A stretch of DNA of 64,000 nucleotides, taken from Thauera chlorobenzoica (GTDB lineage Bacteria; Pseudomonadota; Gammaproteobacteria; Burkholderiales; Rhodocyclaceae). Shown piece after piece: positions 39,543 to 49,396 of the stretch (position 1 is the stretch's first letter; each line of letters starts with the position of its first letter). The stretch covers positions 2,418,001 through 2,482,000 of the forward strand of contig NZ_CP018839.1 of the NCBI RefSeq assembly GCF_001922305.1, read 5' to 3'. Under the pieces are notes generated by a model, which had not been told where the DNA came from, searched no databases, and worked only from the letters and a program-made list of their open reading frames with translations. The position numbers were made by a program, and so were the translations under genes.

Positions 39543-41255
39543 TCAGGCCGGCTCGAAGTGCTCCAGCAGCAGCTGCACGCTGCTGACGCCGTTGTACTCG
39601 TTGATGCCGAGCTTGTAGGCGGCGTGGATCTGGGCGGCGGCGCCGTCGGCGTGGTTGAAGCGGATCGCCTCATGGCGGATGCCGTTGCGCGACAGCTCGA
39701 GCTTCAGGTGACGGTTCTTGAGCAGGCGCTGGCGCTCGACGCGGAAAACATCGTCGAACAGTGGGGCAGGGAAGTCCTGGCCCCAGATTTCCGCTTCCAG
39801 CATGCGCACCGCATCGAGGGCGAAATAGCCGGACTCGAGGTTGCCGTCGGTGTCGACGCGGCGCTGCAGGTCGGCGGGGGCGATCAGCTCGCCGACGACC
39901 TCCTCGAAGGCGGCGTCGAAGTTCGCCAGCTCGCTCTCGCGGATGCTCAGTCCGGCGGCCATGGCGTGGCCACCGAAACGCAGGATGAGGTCGGGGTGGC
40001 GCTTGGTCACCAGGTCGAGCGCGTCGCGCAGGTGGAGGCCGGGAATCGAGCGCCCGGAACCCTTGAGCTCGCCGTCGGCGGCGCGGGCGAAGGCGATCGT
40101 CGGCCGGTGCAGGCGTTCCTTGATGCGGCCGGCAACGATGCCGATCACGCCCTGGTGCCAGTCGGGCTCGAACAGCGCGATCGTGGCGCGGCCACCGGCA
40201 CCCGCATCAGCGTCGAAGCCGGCCAGCCGCGCGAGCGCCTCTTCCTGCATGCCGGCTTCGATCGTGCGGCGCTCGCGGTTGAGGCGGTCGAGCTCCTGGG
40301 CGATGTTCATCGCCCGCCCGGGGTCGTCGGTGACCAGGCATTCGATCCCCAGGCTCATGTCCGACAGCCGCCCGGCGGCGTTCAGGCGCGGGCCGATCAT
40401 GAAGCCGAGGTCGGTCGTGCTGGCGCGCGCCGGGTCGCGCCCGGCGAGCGCGAACAGGGCGCGGATGCCGGGCTGCAGACGGCCGGCGCGCATGCGCGCG
40501 AGGCCCTGGGCGACGAGGATGCGGTTGTTGCGGTCGAGCTTGACGACGTCGGCGACAGTGCCGAGCGCGACCAGGTCGAGCAGCGCGGCGAGGTTGGGCT
40601 CCTTGCCGCCGGCAAACGCCCCGCGCTCGCGCAGCTCGGCGCGCAGCGCGAGCATGGTGTAGAACATCGCGCCGACGCCGGCCAGCGCCTTGCTCGGGAA
40701 GTCGCAGCCGGGCTGGTTCGGATTGACGATGACGTCGGCCTCGGGGAGGACGTCGCCGGGGAGGTGGTGGTCGGTGATCACCGTGGCCATGCCGTGGGCG
40801 CGCGCGGCGGCGATGCCTTCGACGCTGGCGATGCCGTTGTCGACGGTGATGAGCACGTCGGGCTCGAGCCGCGCGGCAATCTCCACCATCGCCGGCGTGA
40901 GGCCGTAGCCAAGGGTGATGCGGTCGGGCACCAGGTAGTGCACGTCGGCGCCGAAGGCGCGCAGCGCGCGCATGCCCACCGCGCAGGCGGTGGCGCCGTC
41001 GCAGTCGTAATCGGCGACGATGACCAGGCGCGCGCCGGCCTCGATGGCGTCGGCGAGCAGCTGCGCCGCTTCGCGGGTGCCTCTGAGGGCCTCGGGCGGC
41101 AGCAGGTTCTTCAGCGCGGTGTCGAGTTCGTCGGCGCGGGTGATGCCGCGCGCGGCGTAGAGGCGGGCGAGCAGCGGATGCAGGCCGGCGTCGGCGAGGC
41201 GGTCGAAGGCACGCTGTGGCACGGCGCGGGGCTGGATGCGGAGGGTGAGGCTCAT
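39543..41255 (-). CDS. recJ: single-stranded-DNA-specific 5'-3' exonuclease RecJ
   Basis: The 570-residue RecJ degrades single-stranded DNA from 5' ends in RecF-pathway recombination and mismatch repair. DHH-family motifs are seen: VIVADYDCDGATACAVG (motif I), ITVDNGIASVEG, VITDHHLPGD (DHH), and LGTVADVVKL. The DHHA1 motif FGGHAMAAGLSI follows. ATG 41255 overlaps the stop of the RpfE-type gene by 4 bases. The reading frame stays open far upstream in this GC-rich DNA, but the overlap and family length fix the start. Confidence 0.96.
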   Translation of the reverse strand: MSLTLRIQPRAVPQRAFDRLADAGLHPLLARLYAARGITRADELDTALKNLLPPEALRGTREAAQLLADAIEAGARLVIVADYDCDGATACAVGMRALRAFGADVHYLVPDRITLGYGLTPAMVEIAARLEPDVLITVDNGIASVEGIAAARAHGMATVITDHHLPGDVLPEADVIVNPNQPGCDFPSKALAGVGAMFYTMLALRAELRERGAFAGGKEPNLAALLDLVALGTVADVVKLDRNNRILVAQGLARMRAGRLQPGIRALFALAGRDPARASTTDLGFMIGPRLNAAGRLSDMSLGIECLVTDDPGRAMNIAQELDRLNRERRTIEAGMQEEALARLAGFDADAGAGGRATIALFEPDWHQGVIGIVAGRIKERLHRPTIAFARAADGELKGSGRSIPGLHLRDALDLVTKRHPDLILRFGGHAMAAGLSIRESELANFDAAFEEVVGELIAPADLQRRVDTDGNLESGYFALDAVRMLEAEIWGQDFPAPLFDDVFRVERQRLLKNRHLKLELSRNGIRHEAIRFNHADGAAAQIHAAYKLGINEYNGVSSVQLLLEHFEPA

Positions 41256-42352
41256 CGGGAGGCGGGGGCGGAGGCTGCGCCGGAAAGCGGCGGGTCGGGG
41301 AGCGGGGCTAGGGTCTTGAGCAGGGCGCCGAAGGCATGGGGCTTGCACCAGAATTTCCAGCGGTCGCGGGCGCGCACGTCGAGTTCCAGGGTGCCGTGGT
41401 CGCCCGGCGCGCTCAGGTGCAGCACATCGATACCGCCACGGCCCAGGGCTGCGGCAAGGGGAGCGAACCAGTCGCGCTCGAGCGTCTCGAGGCCGGCACG
41501 CCAGCTGTCGACGTCGCGCTGCTGTGCTGCACGGAGCAAAGTGTCGAGCATCACCAGGGTGCCGCCGCGGAGGGCGGTTTCCAGGCACAGCGGGGCGGGC
41601 TTGAGGCCTGCTGCCCGCGCCAGGCCAGCGAACAGCGGCGCGCTCGCCTGCACGCCGGGCAGGGGCGCGCGCGGCTGTGCCGCCAGGGCGCCCGCACCCC
41701 ACAGCCACAGGCTGTTGACCGCGCGCCGGCCGGTTTCTTCGCGGACGCGGTTGAGCGGATGATTGTGCAGCACGATCTGCGCTTCGTTCATCACGCGCTG
41801 CCACTGGCGGGCGTCTTCGCCTTCGGGGAGGAAGTGCTTCACCGGGCGGCCGACGACGTCGTCGAGCGGGTACAGCTTCACCCGCGCCGCTGCGGCCGGG
41901 CGCAGGTACCAGCGCGTTGGGGCACAGGCCTCGAAGTGGCCGAGATCGGCGAAGCTGTCGTTGAGTGCGGCGACCAGCTCCGCGGCCTCGGCGGCGTCGA
42001 GTTCGTCTTCGGCGAAGCTGTTCAGCAGCAGGTGTTCGCGGGCGAAGGACAGGTTCACCGGATCGGCGCACAGCCACACCGCGTCTGCGTCGGGACGATG
42101 GCGAGGATCGACGGCGTGACCGCCGGCTTCGCCCAGGCGGCGCAGCGCGGCCAGTGGCAAGGGCGCGCCGTCTTTGTCCGGGGGCAGGCCGAAGCGGCGT
42201 GCGAGCTGGCGCTCGAGCGGCTCGAAGTCGTGCATCCGCCAGCGCCCGAGGCCGAGCAGGCGCTCCAGTCCGGGCAAGGCCAGGCCGCTGGCGGGGCCGA
42301 CGAGACTGGCGGACGGCCACAACAGGCCGGGAATCAGGAGCTGGATCGGCAT
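41252..42352 (-). CDS. RpfE-type regulatory-like protein encoded with recJ
   Basis: A 366-residue soluble protein of a betaproteobacterial/xanthomonad family often labelled RpfE-type regulatory or phosphoglycerate-mutase-like. Segments seen include ADPVNLSFAREHLLLN, FADLGHFEACAPTRWYLR, MNEAQIVLHNHPLNRVREETGRRAVNSLWLWGAG and HGTLELDVRARDRWKFW. None of the catalytic motifs of mutases is clear, so I do not assign an enzyme activity. It starts 181 bases from a divergent gene and is translationally coupled to recJ. Confidence 0.7.
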   Translation of the reverse strand: MPIQLLIPGLLWPSASLVGPASGLALPGLERLLGLGRWRMHDFEPLERQLARRFGLPPDKDGAPLPLAALRRLGEAGGHAVDPRHRPDADAVWLCADPVNLSFAREHLLLNSFAEDELDAAEAAELVAALNDSFADLGHFEACAPTRWYLRPAAAARVKLYPLDDVVGRPVKHFLPEGEDARQWQRVMNEAQIVLHNHPLNRVREETGRRAVNSLWLWGAGALAAQPRAPLPGVQASAPLFAGLARAAGLKPAPLCLETALRGGTLVMLDTLLRAAQQRDVDSWRAGLETLERDWFAPLAAALGRGGIDVLHLSAPGDHGTLELDVRARDRWKFWCKPHAFGALLKTLAPLPDPPLSGAASAPASR

Positions 42353-42533
42353 TAGGGGAACAGGGTGGGAAGCGGCGCGAGTCTAGCATGCGTGCCTGCC
42401 GCGCTGCGGCGAGGCGCCAGGTCCGGGTGCGCGCGCGGGAATGGTGGATTCCGGAGCGAAAGGCCGGGGCTGGCGCAACCGAGTGTCCGCCAGCCTGTCG
42501 AAGAAAAACGGGGTTGATCGAGGAGGAAAGGCC

Positions 42534-42953
42534 ATGAGCCCGGAACACCTGTCCGCACTGATCGCCGAGATCGAAGCCGAAACGCCGCTCGATTTCGGTG
42601 CCGTGGCGATCGATGCACAGTACGCACGGCGGCTGATGGCCAGCCATTTCTGTGAAATCGATGCGCGCCTGGCGGCCTGCGGCCTGCTCCTCGAGGACCG
42701 GCTGGAAATGATGGCGGCGATCGCCGCGCATGCGCTGGTCGAGAACATGCTGCTGCAGCTCGTGCAGCTGCGCACGGTGGCGGCGCTGCACGAACGGAGA
42801 AGGGCGCGCGGCGGCGAGCCACGGGGCTCCGGGGCGGCTGGCGGAGACGGGCCGAAGGCGGCGGAGGGGCCGGCGGCGGGGCTCGACGCAGGCGCCGATG
42901 CGTCCGTCGATGCCGCGTTCCGGGAGTGGATGCGGCGCCACGGCATCGGCTGA
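42534..42953 (+). CDS. small conserved-looking protein of unknown function
   Basis: A 139-residue soluble protein, helix-rich at the N-terminus ([59 protein letters not shown]), with a Gly/Ala-rich linker (about 92-123) and a conserved-looking end [12 protein letters not shown] very strong ribosome site (AGGAGGAAAG) lies before ATG 42534, which supports real translation. It diverges from the RpfE/recJ pair and precedes ygiQ by 61 bases. I do not recognise the family. Confidence 0.65.
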   Translation: MSPEHLSALIAEIEAETPLDFGAVAIDAQYARRLMASHFCEIDARLAACGLLLEDRLEMMAAIAAHALVENMLLQLVQLRTVAALHERRRARGGEPRGSGAAGGDGPKAAEGPAAGLDAGADASVDAAFREWMRRHGIG

Positions 42954-43014
42954 TGATGGCCTGGAGAAGAGGGGCGATACATTGGCGGGGGGCGCCGATA
43001 CAATAGCGGCCACC

Positions 43015-45354
43015 ATGAAATCAAGCTCCTCGGCTTCCTCTCCCGTTCCCGGTTCACCGGCTGCGGTGCAGCTTCCGGGCGACGCCGGCGGCTCGGACGT
43101 TCTCGATCTTGCCGTCCCCGGCCACCGTGCCGCGCCCTTCCTGCCCATGTCCCGCGCCGAGATGGACGCGCTCGGCTGGGACGCCTGCGACGTCATCCTG
43201 GTCACCGGCGATGCCTATCTCGACCACCCCAGCTTCGGCATGGCCCTGGTCGGGCGCCTGCTTGAGGCCCACGGCTTTCGCGTTGGCATCCTCAGCCAGC
43301 CCGACTGGCACTCGGCCGAGCCCTTCCGTGCGCTGGGCAAACCGCGGCTGTATTTCGGCATCACCGCCGGCAACATGGACTCGCTGGTCAACCGCTACAC
43401 CTCCGACCGCAAGATCCGCTCCGAGGACGCCTATACGCCGAATGCCGAAGCCGGCCGCCGCCCCGACCGCGCCGTCACCGTGTATGCGCAGCGCGCGCGC
43501 GAGGCTTTTCCCGAGGCCAACATCGTCATCGGCAGCATCGAGGCCAGCCTGCGCCGCATCGCCCACTACGACTACTGGTCGGACAAGGTGCGGCGTTCGG
43601 TGCTGCCCGATTCCAAGGCCGACCTGCTGCTGTTCGGCAACGCCGAGCGCGCCCTGGTGGCGCTCACCCACCGCCTCGCGGCGGGCGAGCCGATCGCGGC
43701 GATCCGCGATCTGCGCGGCACCGCCTTCATGGTCAGGCCGGGCTGGCTGCCGGCAGACGAGGATGGCGAGCCCTGGGTCGAGATCGACTCGCTCGCACTC
43801 GACAAACCCGGCCGCATCGACGCCCATCCCGATCCCTACGCGATGGAACCGGCGGCGGCCGCGCCCGGGCCCGCCGCCGATGGCGCCCAGCCGGTGCGCG
43901 TCGTGCCCGCGGCCGAGCGCATTGCACGACGCCTGGCGGCGCGCCGTGCCCGGCGCGGGCGCACGGTGGTCCGCCTGCCGTCGTATGAGCAGGTGAAGGA
44001 CGACGCGGTGATGTACGCCCACGCTTCGCGCACCTTCCACCTCGAGTCCAACCCCGGCAATGCGCGCGCGCTGGTGCAGCGCCACGGCGAAGGCCCGGGC
44101 GCGCGCGACGTGTGGATCAATCCGCCGCCCGTGCCGCTGACCACGCCAGAGATGGATTTCGTCTACGGCCGCCCCTTCGCGCGCGCGCCGCACCCGTCTT
44201 ACGGCGCGGCGCGCATCCCGGCCTGGGACATGATCAAGTTCTCGATCAACATCATGCGCGGCTGCTTCGGCGGCTGTACCTTCTGCTCGATCACCGAGCA
44301 CGAGGGCCGCATCATCCAGAGCCGCTCGCACGAGTCGATCATCCGCGAGATCGAGGAGATCCGCGACAAGTCGCCCGACTTCAAGGGTCACATCACCGAC
44401 CTCGGCGGGCCCACCGCCAACATGTACCGCATGGCGTGCAAGAGCAAGGCGATCGAGGAGAACTGCCGCCGCCTGTCCTGCGTGTACCCGGGCATCTGCG
44501 AGAACCTGAACACCGACCATTCCGCGCTGGTCGAGCTCTACCGCAAGGCGCGCGCGGTGCCCGGGATCAAGCGCATCACCATCGGCTCGGGCCTGCGCTA
44601 CGACCTCGCGGTGCGCTCGCCCGAATACGTCAGGGAATTGGTCACCCACCACGTCAGCGGCCTCTTGAAGATCGCCCCCGAGCATACCGAGGCGAACACC
44701 CTCGCGAAGATGATGAAGCCGGGGATCGGCGCCTACGAGGAGTTCCGCCGGATGTTCGAGAAGTTCTCGGCGCAGGCGGGCAAGAAGCAGCACCTGGTGC
44801 CGTACTTCATCGCCGCCCACCCCGGCACCACCGACGAGGACATGCTGAACCTCGCGCTGTGGCTGAAGAAGCACGACTTCCGTCTCGACCAGGTGCAGAC
44901 CTTCCTGCCCACGCCGATGGCGCTGGCGACGACGATGTACCACTCGCGCAAGAACCCGCTGAAAAAGGTCGCGGCGGATTCGGAGGTCGTGGAAACCGCC
45001 CGCGCCGGCAGGATCCGCAAGCTGCACAAGGCCTTCCTGCGCTGGCACGACCCGGAGAACTGGCCGATCCTGCGCGAAGGGCTGCTCAACATGGGGCGCG
45101 CCGACCTCATCGGCAACGGCCCGCACTGCCTGATTCCGCGCCAGCCGCCGCCCGCTGCGGCGGTGTCGGGATGCGCCCGCGGGACGCCGCCGGGAGGCAA
45201 AAAAGCCTCCACTCCGGCCCGGCCGGTGGACGGCGCCGGGCATCGGACGCCGCGCCAGCCGATGGGGCACGCCGCGGGCGCACGGGCAGCGCCATCCGCC
45301 CAGGGGCGGCAACCGGAGGGGCGCGGCGTGCGCAAGCCGGCGCGCGGGCGCTGA
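43015..45354 (+). CDS. ygiQ: YgiQ-family radical SAM protein
   Basis: A 779-residue YgiQ/UPF0313 protein. The radical SAM cluster motif is CFGGCTFC (CX3CX2C) in [22 protein letters not shown] near residue 420; the N-terminal YgiQ domain contains [34 protein letters not shown]. The C-terminal DUF3362-like region includes [26 protein letters not shown]. The last 85 or so residues are a Pro/Gly/Ala/Arg-rich tail without evident fold. The reaction catalysed is not established. ATG 43015 matches the family start; the frame is open further upstream. Confidence 0.92.
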   Translation: MKSSSSASSPVPGSPAAVQLPGDAGGSDVLDLAVPGHRAAPFLPMSRAEMDALGWDACDVILVTGDAYLDHPSFGMALVGRLLEAHGFRVGILSQPDWHSAEPFRALGKPRLYFGITAGNMDSLVNRYTSDRKIRSEDAYTPNAEAGRRPDRAVTVYAQRAREAFPEANIVIGSIEASLRRIAHYDYWSDKVRRSVLPDSKADLLLFGNAERALVALTHRLAAGEPIAAIRDLRGTAFMVRPGWLPADEDGEPWVEIDSLALDKPGRIDAHPDPYAMEPAAAAPGPAADGAQPVRVVPAAERIARRLAARRARRGRTVVRLPSYEQVKDDAVMYAHASRTFHLESNPGNARALVQRHGEGPGARDVWINPPPVPLTTPEMDFVYGRPFARAPHPSYGAARIPAWDMIKFSINIMRGCFGGCTFCSITEHEGRIIQSRSHESIIREIEEIRDKSPDFKGHITDLGGPTANMYRMACKSKAIEENCRRLSCVYPGICENLNTDHSALVELYRKARAVPGIKRITIGSGLRYDLAVRSPEYVRELVTHHVSGLLKIAPEHTEANTLAKMMKPGIGAYEEFRRMFEKFSAQAGKKQHLVPYFIAAHPGTTDEDMLNLALWLKKHDFRLDQVQTFLPTPMALATTMYHSRKNPLKKVAADSEVVETARAGRIRKLHKAFLRWHDPENWPILREGLLNMGRADLIGNGPHCLIPRQPPPAAAVSGCARGTPPGGKKASTPARPVDGAGHRTPRQPMGHAAGARAAPSAQGRQPEGRGVRKPARGR

Positions 45355-45583
45355 ACGTTCTGCGCCTGCCGTCCCGCACGGCTTGCCACTTCGTCGTGCT
45401 TGAGGCTACGCGCGAAGCAGGGGCATCGGTTCGGTTTGTTATGGATATTAGTTATAATGAAGTTACTGAAATTGTATTTTTGGCGATAAAGAATCGCCCT
45501 ATGCTCGGCCGACAACAATCCGGAAGCTGGCGTGCAGACGATGCCCCGCTTCCTTCCCCCGACCGTCAGAGGACCTTGCAGCC

Positions 45584-46579
45584 ATGCTGAAAAAAGTCAT
45601 TCTCCCCCTCGCCTTCGCTGCCACCACCGCCTTTTCCGCCTTCCCGGTACTGGCCACTACCCACTCCCCGGCACCGGCCGCGAGCGCTGCGGCCGCGGTG
45701 GCCGCGACCCTGCCGCCGCTGATCGATGCGCAGGCGCTCAAAGCCCAGCTCGGCCGCACCGACCTGCGCATCCTCGACATCCGCGCCGACAAGGACTACG
45801 CCGCCGGCCATATCCCGGGCGCGATCAACACCCCCTACGGCAAGTACCGCGGCCCGCAGGACAACCCCGGGCAGCTGCCGGCCGAAGCCGCGCTCACCGA
45901 ACTGCTGCAGGCTGCCGGCGTCGATGCCGACACCCAGGTGGTGGTGGTCCATGGCGGCGCCAGTCACACCGACTTCGGCGCCGCGGCGCGCGTCTACTGG
46001 ACGCTGAAGGTCGGTGGCCTGACCCGGCTGTCGATCCTCGACGGCGGCACCAAGGCCTGGCAGGCGGCCGGCGGTGCGCTCGACAGCGCGGCGCCGGCGG
46101 TGGCGCGCAGCCGCTTCAACTACCGCTACGACCAGGACCAGATCGTCAGCGGCGAGGAGCTCGCCGCCGCGCTCGAGGCCGACAAAGCCCCGGCGCTGAT
46201 CGATGCGCGCCCGGCGAAGTTCTACTCCGGCGAGGTGCGCGTCGATGCCGCGGCGCGCTACGGCACCCTGCCCGGTGCGCGTTCGCTGGACAACGCCCAG
46301 TTCTTTCCCGAGGGCGGCACCACGCTCAAGCCCGCGGGCGAACTGAAGGCGCTGGTGGCCCAGGCCGGTGCGGCCGATGCCCCGGCGGTGTCGTTCTGCA
46401 ACACCGGCCACTGGGCGGCGACCAACTGGTTCGTGATGTCCGAGATCGCCGGCAACAAGGAGGTCAAGCTCTACCCCGAGTCAATCGTGGGCTGGAGCAA
46501 GAGCCCGCTGCCGATGGAAAATGAGCCCTCGCGCGTGACCGCCCTGATCCAGGACGTCAAGCGCGCGCTGGACAAGTGA
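45584..46579 (+). CDS. periplasmic two-domain rhodanese (sulfurtransferase)
   Basis: A 331-residue protein with a Sec signal peptide (MLKKVILPLAFAATTAFSAFPVLA) and two rhodanese domains. The first (about 45-165) lacks a catalytic-loop cysteine. The second has the active-site loop FCNTGHWAATNWF with the persulfide-forming cysteine. It probably moves sulfane sulfur in the periplasm, for example from thiosulfate. The YeeE/YedE gene starts 19 bases later, so sulfur transfer coupled to thiosulfate uptake is a reasonable reading. The 229-base upstream gap has an AT-rich stretch around 45438-45498 that may hold the promoter. Confidence 0.9.
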   Translation: MLKKVILPLAFAATTAFSAFPVLATTHSPAPAASAAAAVAATLPPLIDAQALKAQLGRTDLRILDIRADKDYAAGHIPGAINTPYGKYRGPQDNPGQLPAEAALTELLQAAGVDADTQVVVVHGGASHTDFGAAARVYWTLKVGGLTRLSILDGGTKAWQAAGGALDSAAPAVARSRFNYRYDQDQIVSGEELAAALEADKAPALIDARPAKFYSGEVRVDAAARYGTLPGARSLDNAQFFPEGGTTLKPAGELKALVAQAGAADAPAVSFCNTGHWAATNWFVMSEIAGNKEVKLYPESIVGWSKSPLPMENEPSRVTALIQDVKRALDK

Positions 46580-46598
46580 GCGGCACGGAGTTGCAGCG

Positions 46599-47744
46599 AT
46601 GCGCTTGCTGACCCGATTCCTGTTCGTCCTCGGCGGGCTCGCCGGCGTGTTTGCGGTGATGCTCGCCGCCGGTCTGCGCCAGGGCCTGCTCGCCCTGCTC
46701 GGCATCGGCTTCGGCGCGGCGCTGCAGGGCGCGCGCTTTGGCTTCACCACCGGCTGGCGCGACTACATCGAGCGCCGCGACCCGCAAGGGCTGTGGGCGC
46801 AGATGCTGCTGCTCGCGCTGGCGGCGGCACTGACCCTGCCGCTGCTGGCGGCCAATCCGGGCGAACTGGTGGGGGCGGTGGCGCCGCTGACGGTGAGCCT
46901 GGTGCTGGGTGCGTTCCTGTTCGGCGCTGCGATGCAGCTCGCCGACGGCTGCGGTTCGGGCACCTTGTACAAGGCCGGCGCCGGGGCGCCGCTGTCGGTG
47001 GCGGTGCTGCCCACCTTCGCCATCGGCAGCTTCGTCGGCGCTTCGCACCAGCCCGCCTGGATCGCCCTCGGCGGCCTGCCCGCGGTCGATCTGCTCGCCC
47101 TCGGCTGGCCGCTCGCCCTGCTCCTCACCGTCGCCGGCTGCGCCCTGGTGGCCTGGCTGGCGGCGCGCGGTGCACGCCAGAACAGCCGGGCGCGGCTGAG
47201 CGGCGAGCCGGCCGCACTGCGCAGCGCGCTCGATGTCGCGTCGGGCTACGGCGGCTGGGCACGGCGGTGGTGGATCGGCGCGCTGGTGCTCGCCGTGCTG
47301 TACACCGCGCACCTGGTCGTTGCCGGCCAGCCGTGGGGCATCGTCTACGGCATCGGCGTATGGGGGGCGAAGCTCGCCGCTGCGCTGGGCTGGAGCCCGG
47401 TGGGCGATCCGTTCTGGGGGGCTGCCCCGCATGCGGCGCGCTTGTCCGAACCGGTGCTCGCCGACGTCACCTCGGTGACCAACCTCGGGCTGATCTACGG
47501 CGCCCTGGTGGCAGCGCGCTGGAACGGCGTGACCGCCTTCGCCACACCTTCGGTACGGCGCCTGATCGCCGCCAGCATCGCCGGGCTGGTGATGGGCTAC
47601 AGCTCACGGATGGCCTTCGGCTGCAACGTCGGCGCGTTCTTCGGCGGCGTCGCCTCGGCCAGCGTGCACGGCTGGGTGTGGTTCGCGCTCGCTTTCGCCG
47701 GCTCGATCGTCGGCGTGCGGATCCGCCGCCGGGTGGCGGGCTGA
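46599..47744 (+). CDS. YeeE/YedE-family sulfur-compound (thiosulfate) transporter
   Basis: A 381-residue membrane protein with about nine to eleven helices. The conserved cysteines of the family occur in LADGCGSGTLYKAG and MAFGCNVGAFFGG. YeeE/TsuA homologues pass thiosulfate across the inner membrane through relayed cysteine contacts. It lies between the rhodanese gene and a small membrane-protein gene 13 bases downstream, so all three appear cotranscribed. Confidence 0.9.
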   Translation: MRLLTRFLFVLGGLAGVFAVMLAAGLRQGLLALLGIGFGAALQGARFGFTTGWRDYIERRDPQGLWAQMLLLALAAALTLPLLAANPGELVGAVAPLTVSLVLGAFLFGAAMQLADGCGSGTLYKAGAGAPLSVAVLPTFAIGSFVGASHQPAWIALGGLPAVDLLALGWPLALLLTVAGCALVAWLAARGARQNSRARLSGEPAALRSALDVASGYGGWARRWWIGALVLAVLYTAHLVVAGQPWGIVYGIGVWGAKLAAALGWSPVGDPFWGAAPHAARLSEPVLADVTSVTNLGLIYGALVAARWNGVTAFATPSVRRLIAASIAGLVMGYSSRMAFGCNVGAFFGGVASASVHGWVWFALAFAGSIVGVRIRRRVAG

Positions 47745-47757
47745 AGGAGCGGACGAG

Positions 47758-47925
47758 ATGGACGGACAAAAACTCTTCCGGGCCGCGACCGCGCTTTTCT
47801 GGGTGCTGGTGTTGGCACTGGTCGCGGTCGATACGCTCCATTCCAGCGGTGTGCGGGTCGAGCCGCCGCCGATCGCGCTCGGCAGCGGACAGATGGCCTC
47901 GGGCGGGCACTGCTCGGGACGCTGA
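47758..47925 (+). CDS. 55-residue single-pass membrane protein in the rhodanese/YeeE operon
   Basis: The frame encodes MDGQKLFRAATALFWVLVLA, then LVAVDTLHSSGVRVEPPPIA and LGSGQMASGGHCSGR. It has one hydrophobic helix (about residues 8-25) and a Gly/Ser-rich tail with one cysteine in GGHCSG. AAGGAG sits 8 bases before the ATG, and the start is 13 bases after the YeeE stop. I do not recognise a family. The tail cysteine near a thiosulfate transporter hints at a sulfur-relay or assembly role; that is conjecture. Confidence 0.65.
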   Translation: MDGQKLFRAATALFWVLVLALVAVDTLHSSGVRVEPPPIALGSGQMASGGHCSGR

Positions 47926-48139
47926 GCCGGGCCGGGGCCGTTCCGGCTTCCCGCTGGACCGGGAGTGCACAAGCACCACCCATGCGCCCGCCGCGGCCGA
48001 TGGTCCGGCGGGCGGATGCGGTGGCCTTGCCGCAGGCCGCGCCGAGCTTACATTCCGGCGCGCTTTAGTCTCCCCTTGTGTCCGATCCGCGGGCACAATG
48101 CCGGGCTGCATCTTCCCCATCCGGACCCCTCGACCATCC

Positions 48140-49396
48140 ATGCGCTACGAATTCCTCGTGGGCCTGCGCTATACGCGTTCGCGCAAGCGGGCCCAGGGCC
48201 GCAATCGCTTCATTTCCTTCATCTCGCTGGTCTCCATGCTCGGCATCGCGCTCGGCGTCGCCGCGCTGATCGTCGTGCTCTCGGTGATGAACGGCTTCCA
48301 GGAGGAGCTGCGCACCCGCATCCTCGGCGTCGCCTCGCACATCCAGGTGCACAGCGTGGACGGCGGCCTCGAGGCCTGGCAGCAGGTGGCCGAGGAGGCG
48401 CTGCGCCATCCCGAAGTGAAGGCGGCGGCGCCCTACGTGCAGGAGCAGGGCATGCTGTCCTTCGACGAGGCGGTGCGGGGCACGATCGTGCGCGGGGTGA
48501 TTCCGGCGGAAGAAGAGAAGGTCGCCGAGTTTGGCCGTCACATGCAGGCGGGCGCATTCGAGGCGTTGCAGGCGGGGCGCTTCGGCATCGTCCTCGGTCG
48601 CGACCTGGCCCACGCGCTGCGCGTGCAGGTGGGCGACAAGCTCACCCTGATCGCGCCCCAGGGGCTGGTGACGCCGGCCGCGGTGCTGCCGCGGGTCAAG
48701 CAGTTCGAGGTCGTCGGCATTTTCGAGGCCGGCATGTACGAGTACGATTCCGGACTCGCGCTGGTGCATCTGGCCGACGCCCAGGCGCTGTACCGGCTCG
48801 GTGACGCGGTGAGCGGGGTGCGGCTCAAGCTCGACGACCTCTTCGCCGCGCCACGGGTGGCGCGCGAGCTGGCGCTGACGATCGGTACGCCCGGGCTGGC
48901 GGTGGCCGACTGGACCCGCAGCCATGCCAACTTCTTCCGCGCGGTGGCACTGGAAAAGACGATGATGACCCTGATCCTGTTCCTGATCGTCGCCGTGGCC
49001 GCGTTCAACATCGTGTCCACGCTGGTGATGGCGGTGCAGGAAAAATACGCCGACATCGCCATCCTGCGCACCCTGGGGGCGAGCCCGGCGTCGATCATGA
49101 CGATCTTCGTGCTGCAGGGCACGGTCATCGGCTTCGTCGGCCTCGCCGCGGGGGTGGCCGGGGGGCTGGCGATCGCACACAACCTCGACGTGGTGATCCC
49201 GGCGTTGGAGGCGGTCACCGGCGCCACGCTGTGGAACAAGGAGATCTACTACATCAACGAGCTGCCCTCGCAGGTGCTGGCGGCCGACGTCGTCTCGATC
49301 GTCTCGGTGTCCTTCGTGCTGACCCTGCTTGCCGCGCTGTACCCGAGCTGGCGGGCGTCGCGGGTCAATCCGGCGGAGGCGCTGCGCTATGAATGA
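48140..49396 (+). CDS. lolC: lipoprotein-releasing ABC transporter permease
   Basis: A 418-residue LolC/E-type permease with an N-terminal helix ([41 protein letters not shown]), a large periplasmic domain, and three C-terminal helices within the FtsX domain ([31 protein letters not shown]). With LolD it extracts lipoproteins from the inner membrane for LolA. Only one such permease gene is present with lolD, so it may function as a homodimeric LolF-like form. Its end overlaps lolD by 8 bases. Confidence 0.94.
   Translation: MRYEFLVGLRYTRSRKRAQGRNRFISFISLVSMLGIALGVAALIVVLSVMNGFQEELRTRILGVASHIQVHSVDGGLEAWQQVAEEALRHPEVKAAAPYVQEQGMLSFDEAVRGTIVRGVIPAEEEKVAEFGRHMQAGAFEALQAGRFGIVLGRDLAHALRVQVGDKLTLIAPQGLVTPAAVLPRVKQFEVVGIFEAGMYEYDSGLALVHLADAQALYRLGDAVSGVRLKLDDLFAAPRVARELALTIGTPGLAVADWTRSHANFFRAVALEKTMMTLILFLIVAVAAFNIVSTLVMAVQEKYADIAILRTLGASPASIMTIFVLQGTVIGFVGLAAGVAGGLAIAHNLDVVIPALEAVTGATLWNKEIYYINELPSQVLAADVVSIVSVSFVLTLLAALYPSWRASRVNPAEALRYE

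Noticed and set aside
41255..43205. Extension of recJ into a 1,220-residue protein
   Set aside because: The upstream part lies antisense or out of frame to the RpfE-type gene and others; the 4-base overlap and family length fix the start at 41255.
45481..45500. GGCGAT-AAAGA-ATCGCC inverted repeat before the rhodanese gene as a terminator of ygiQ
   Set aside because: It lies about 130 bases past ygiQ and has a short stem with no U-run; it may equally belong to the promoter region, so no call was made.
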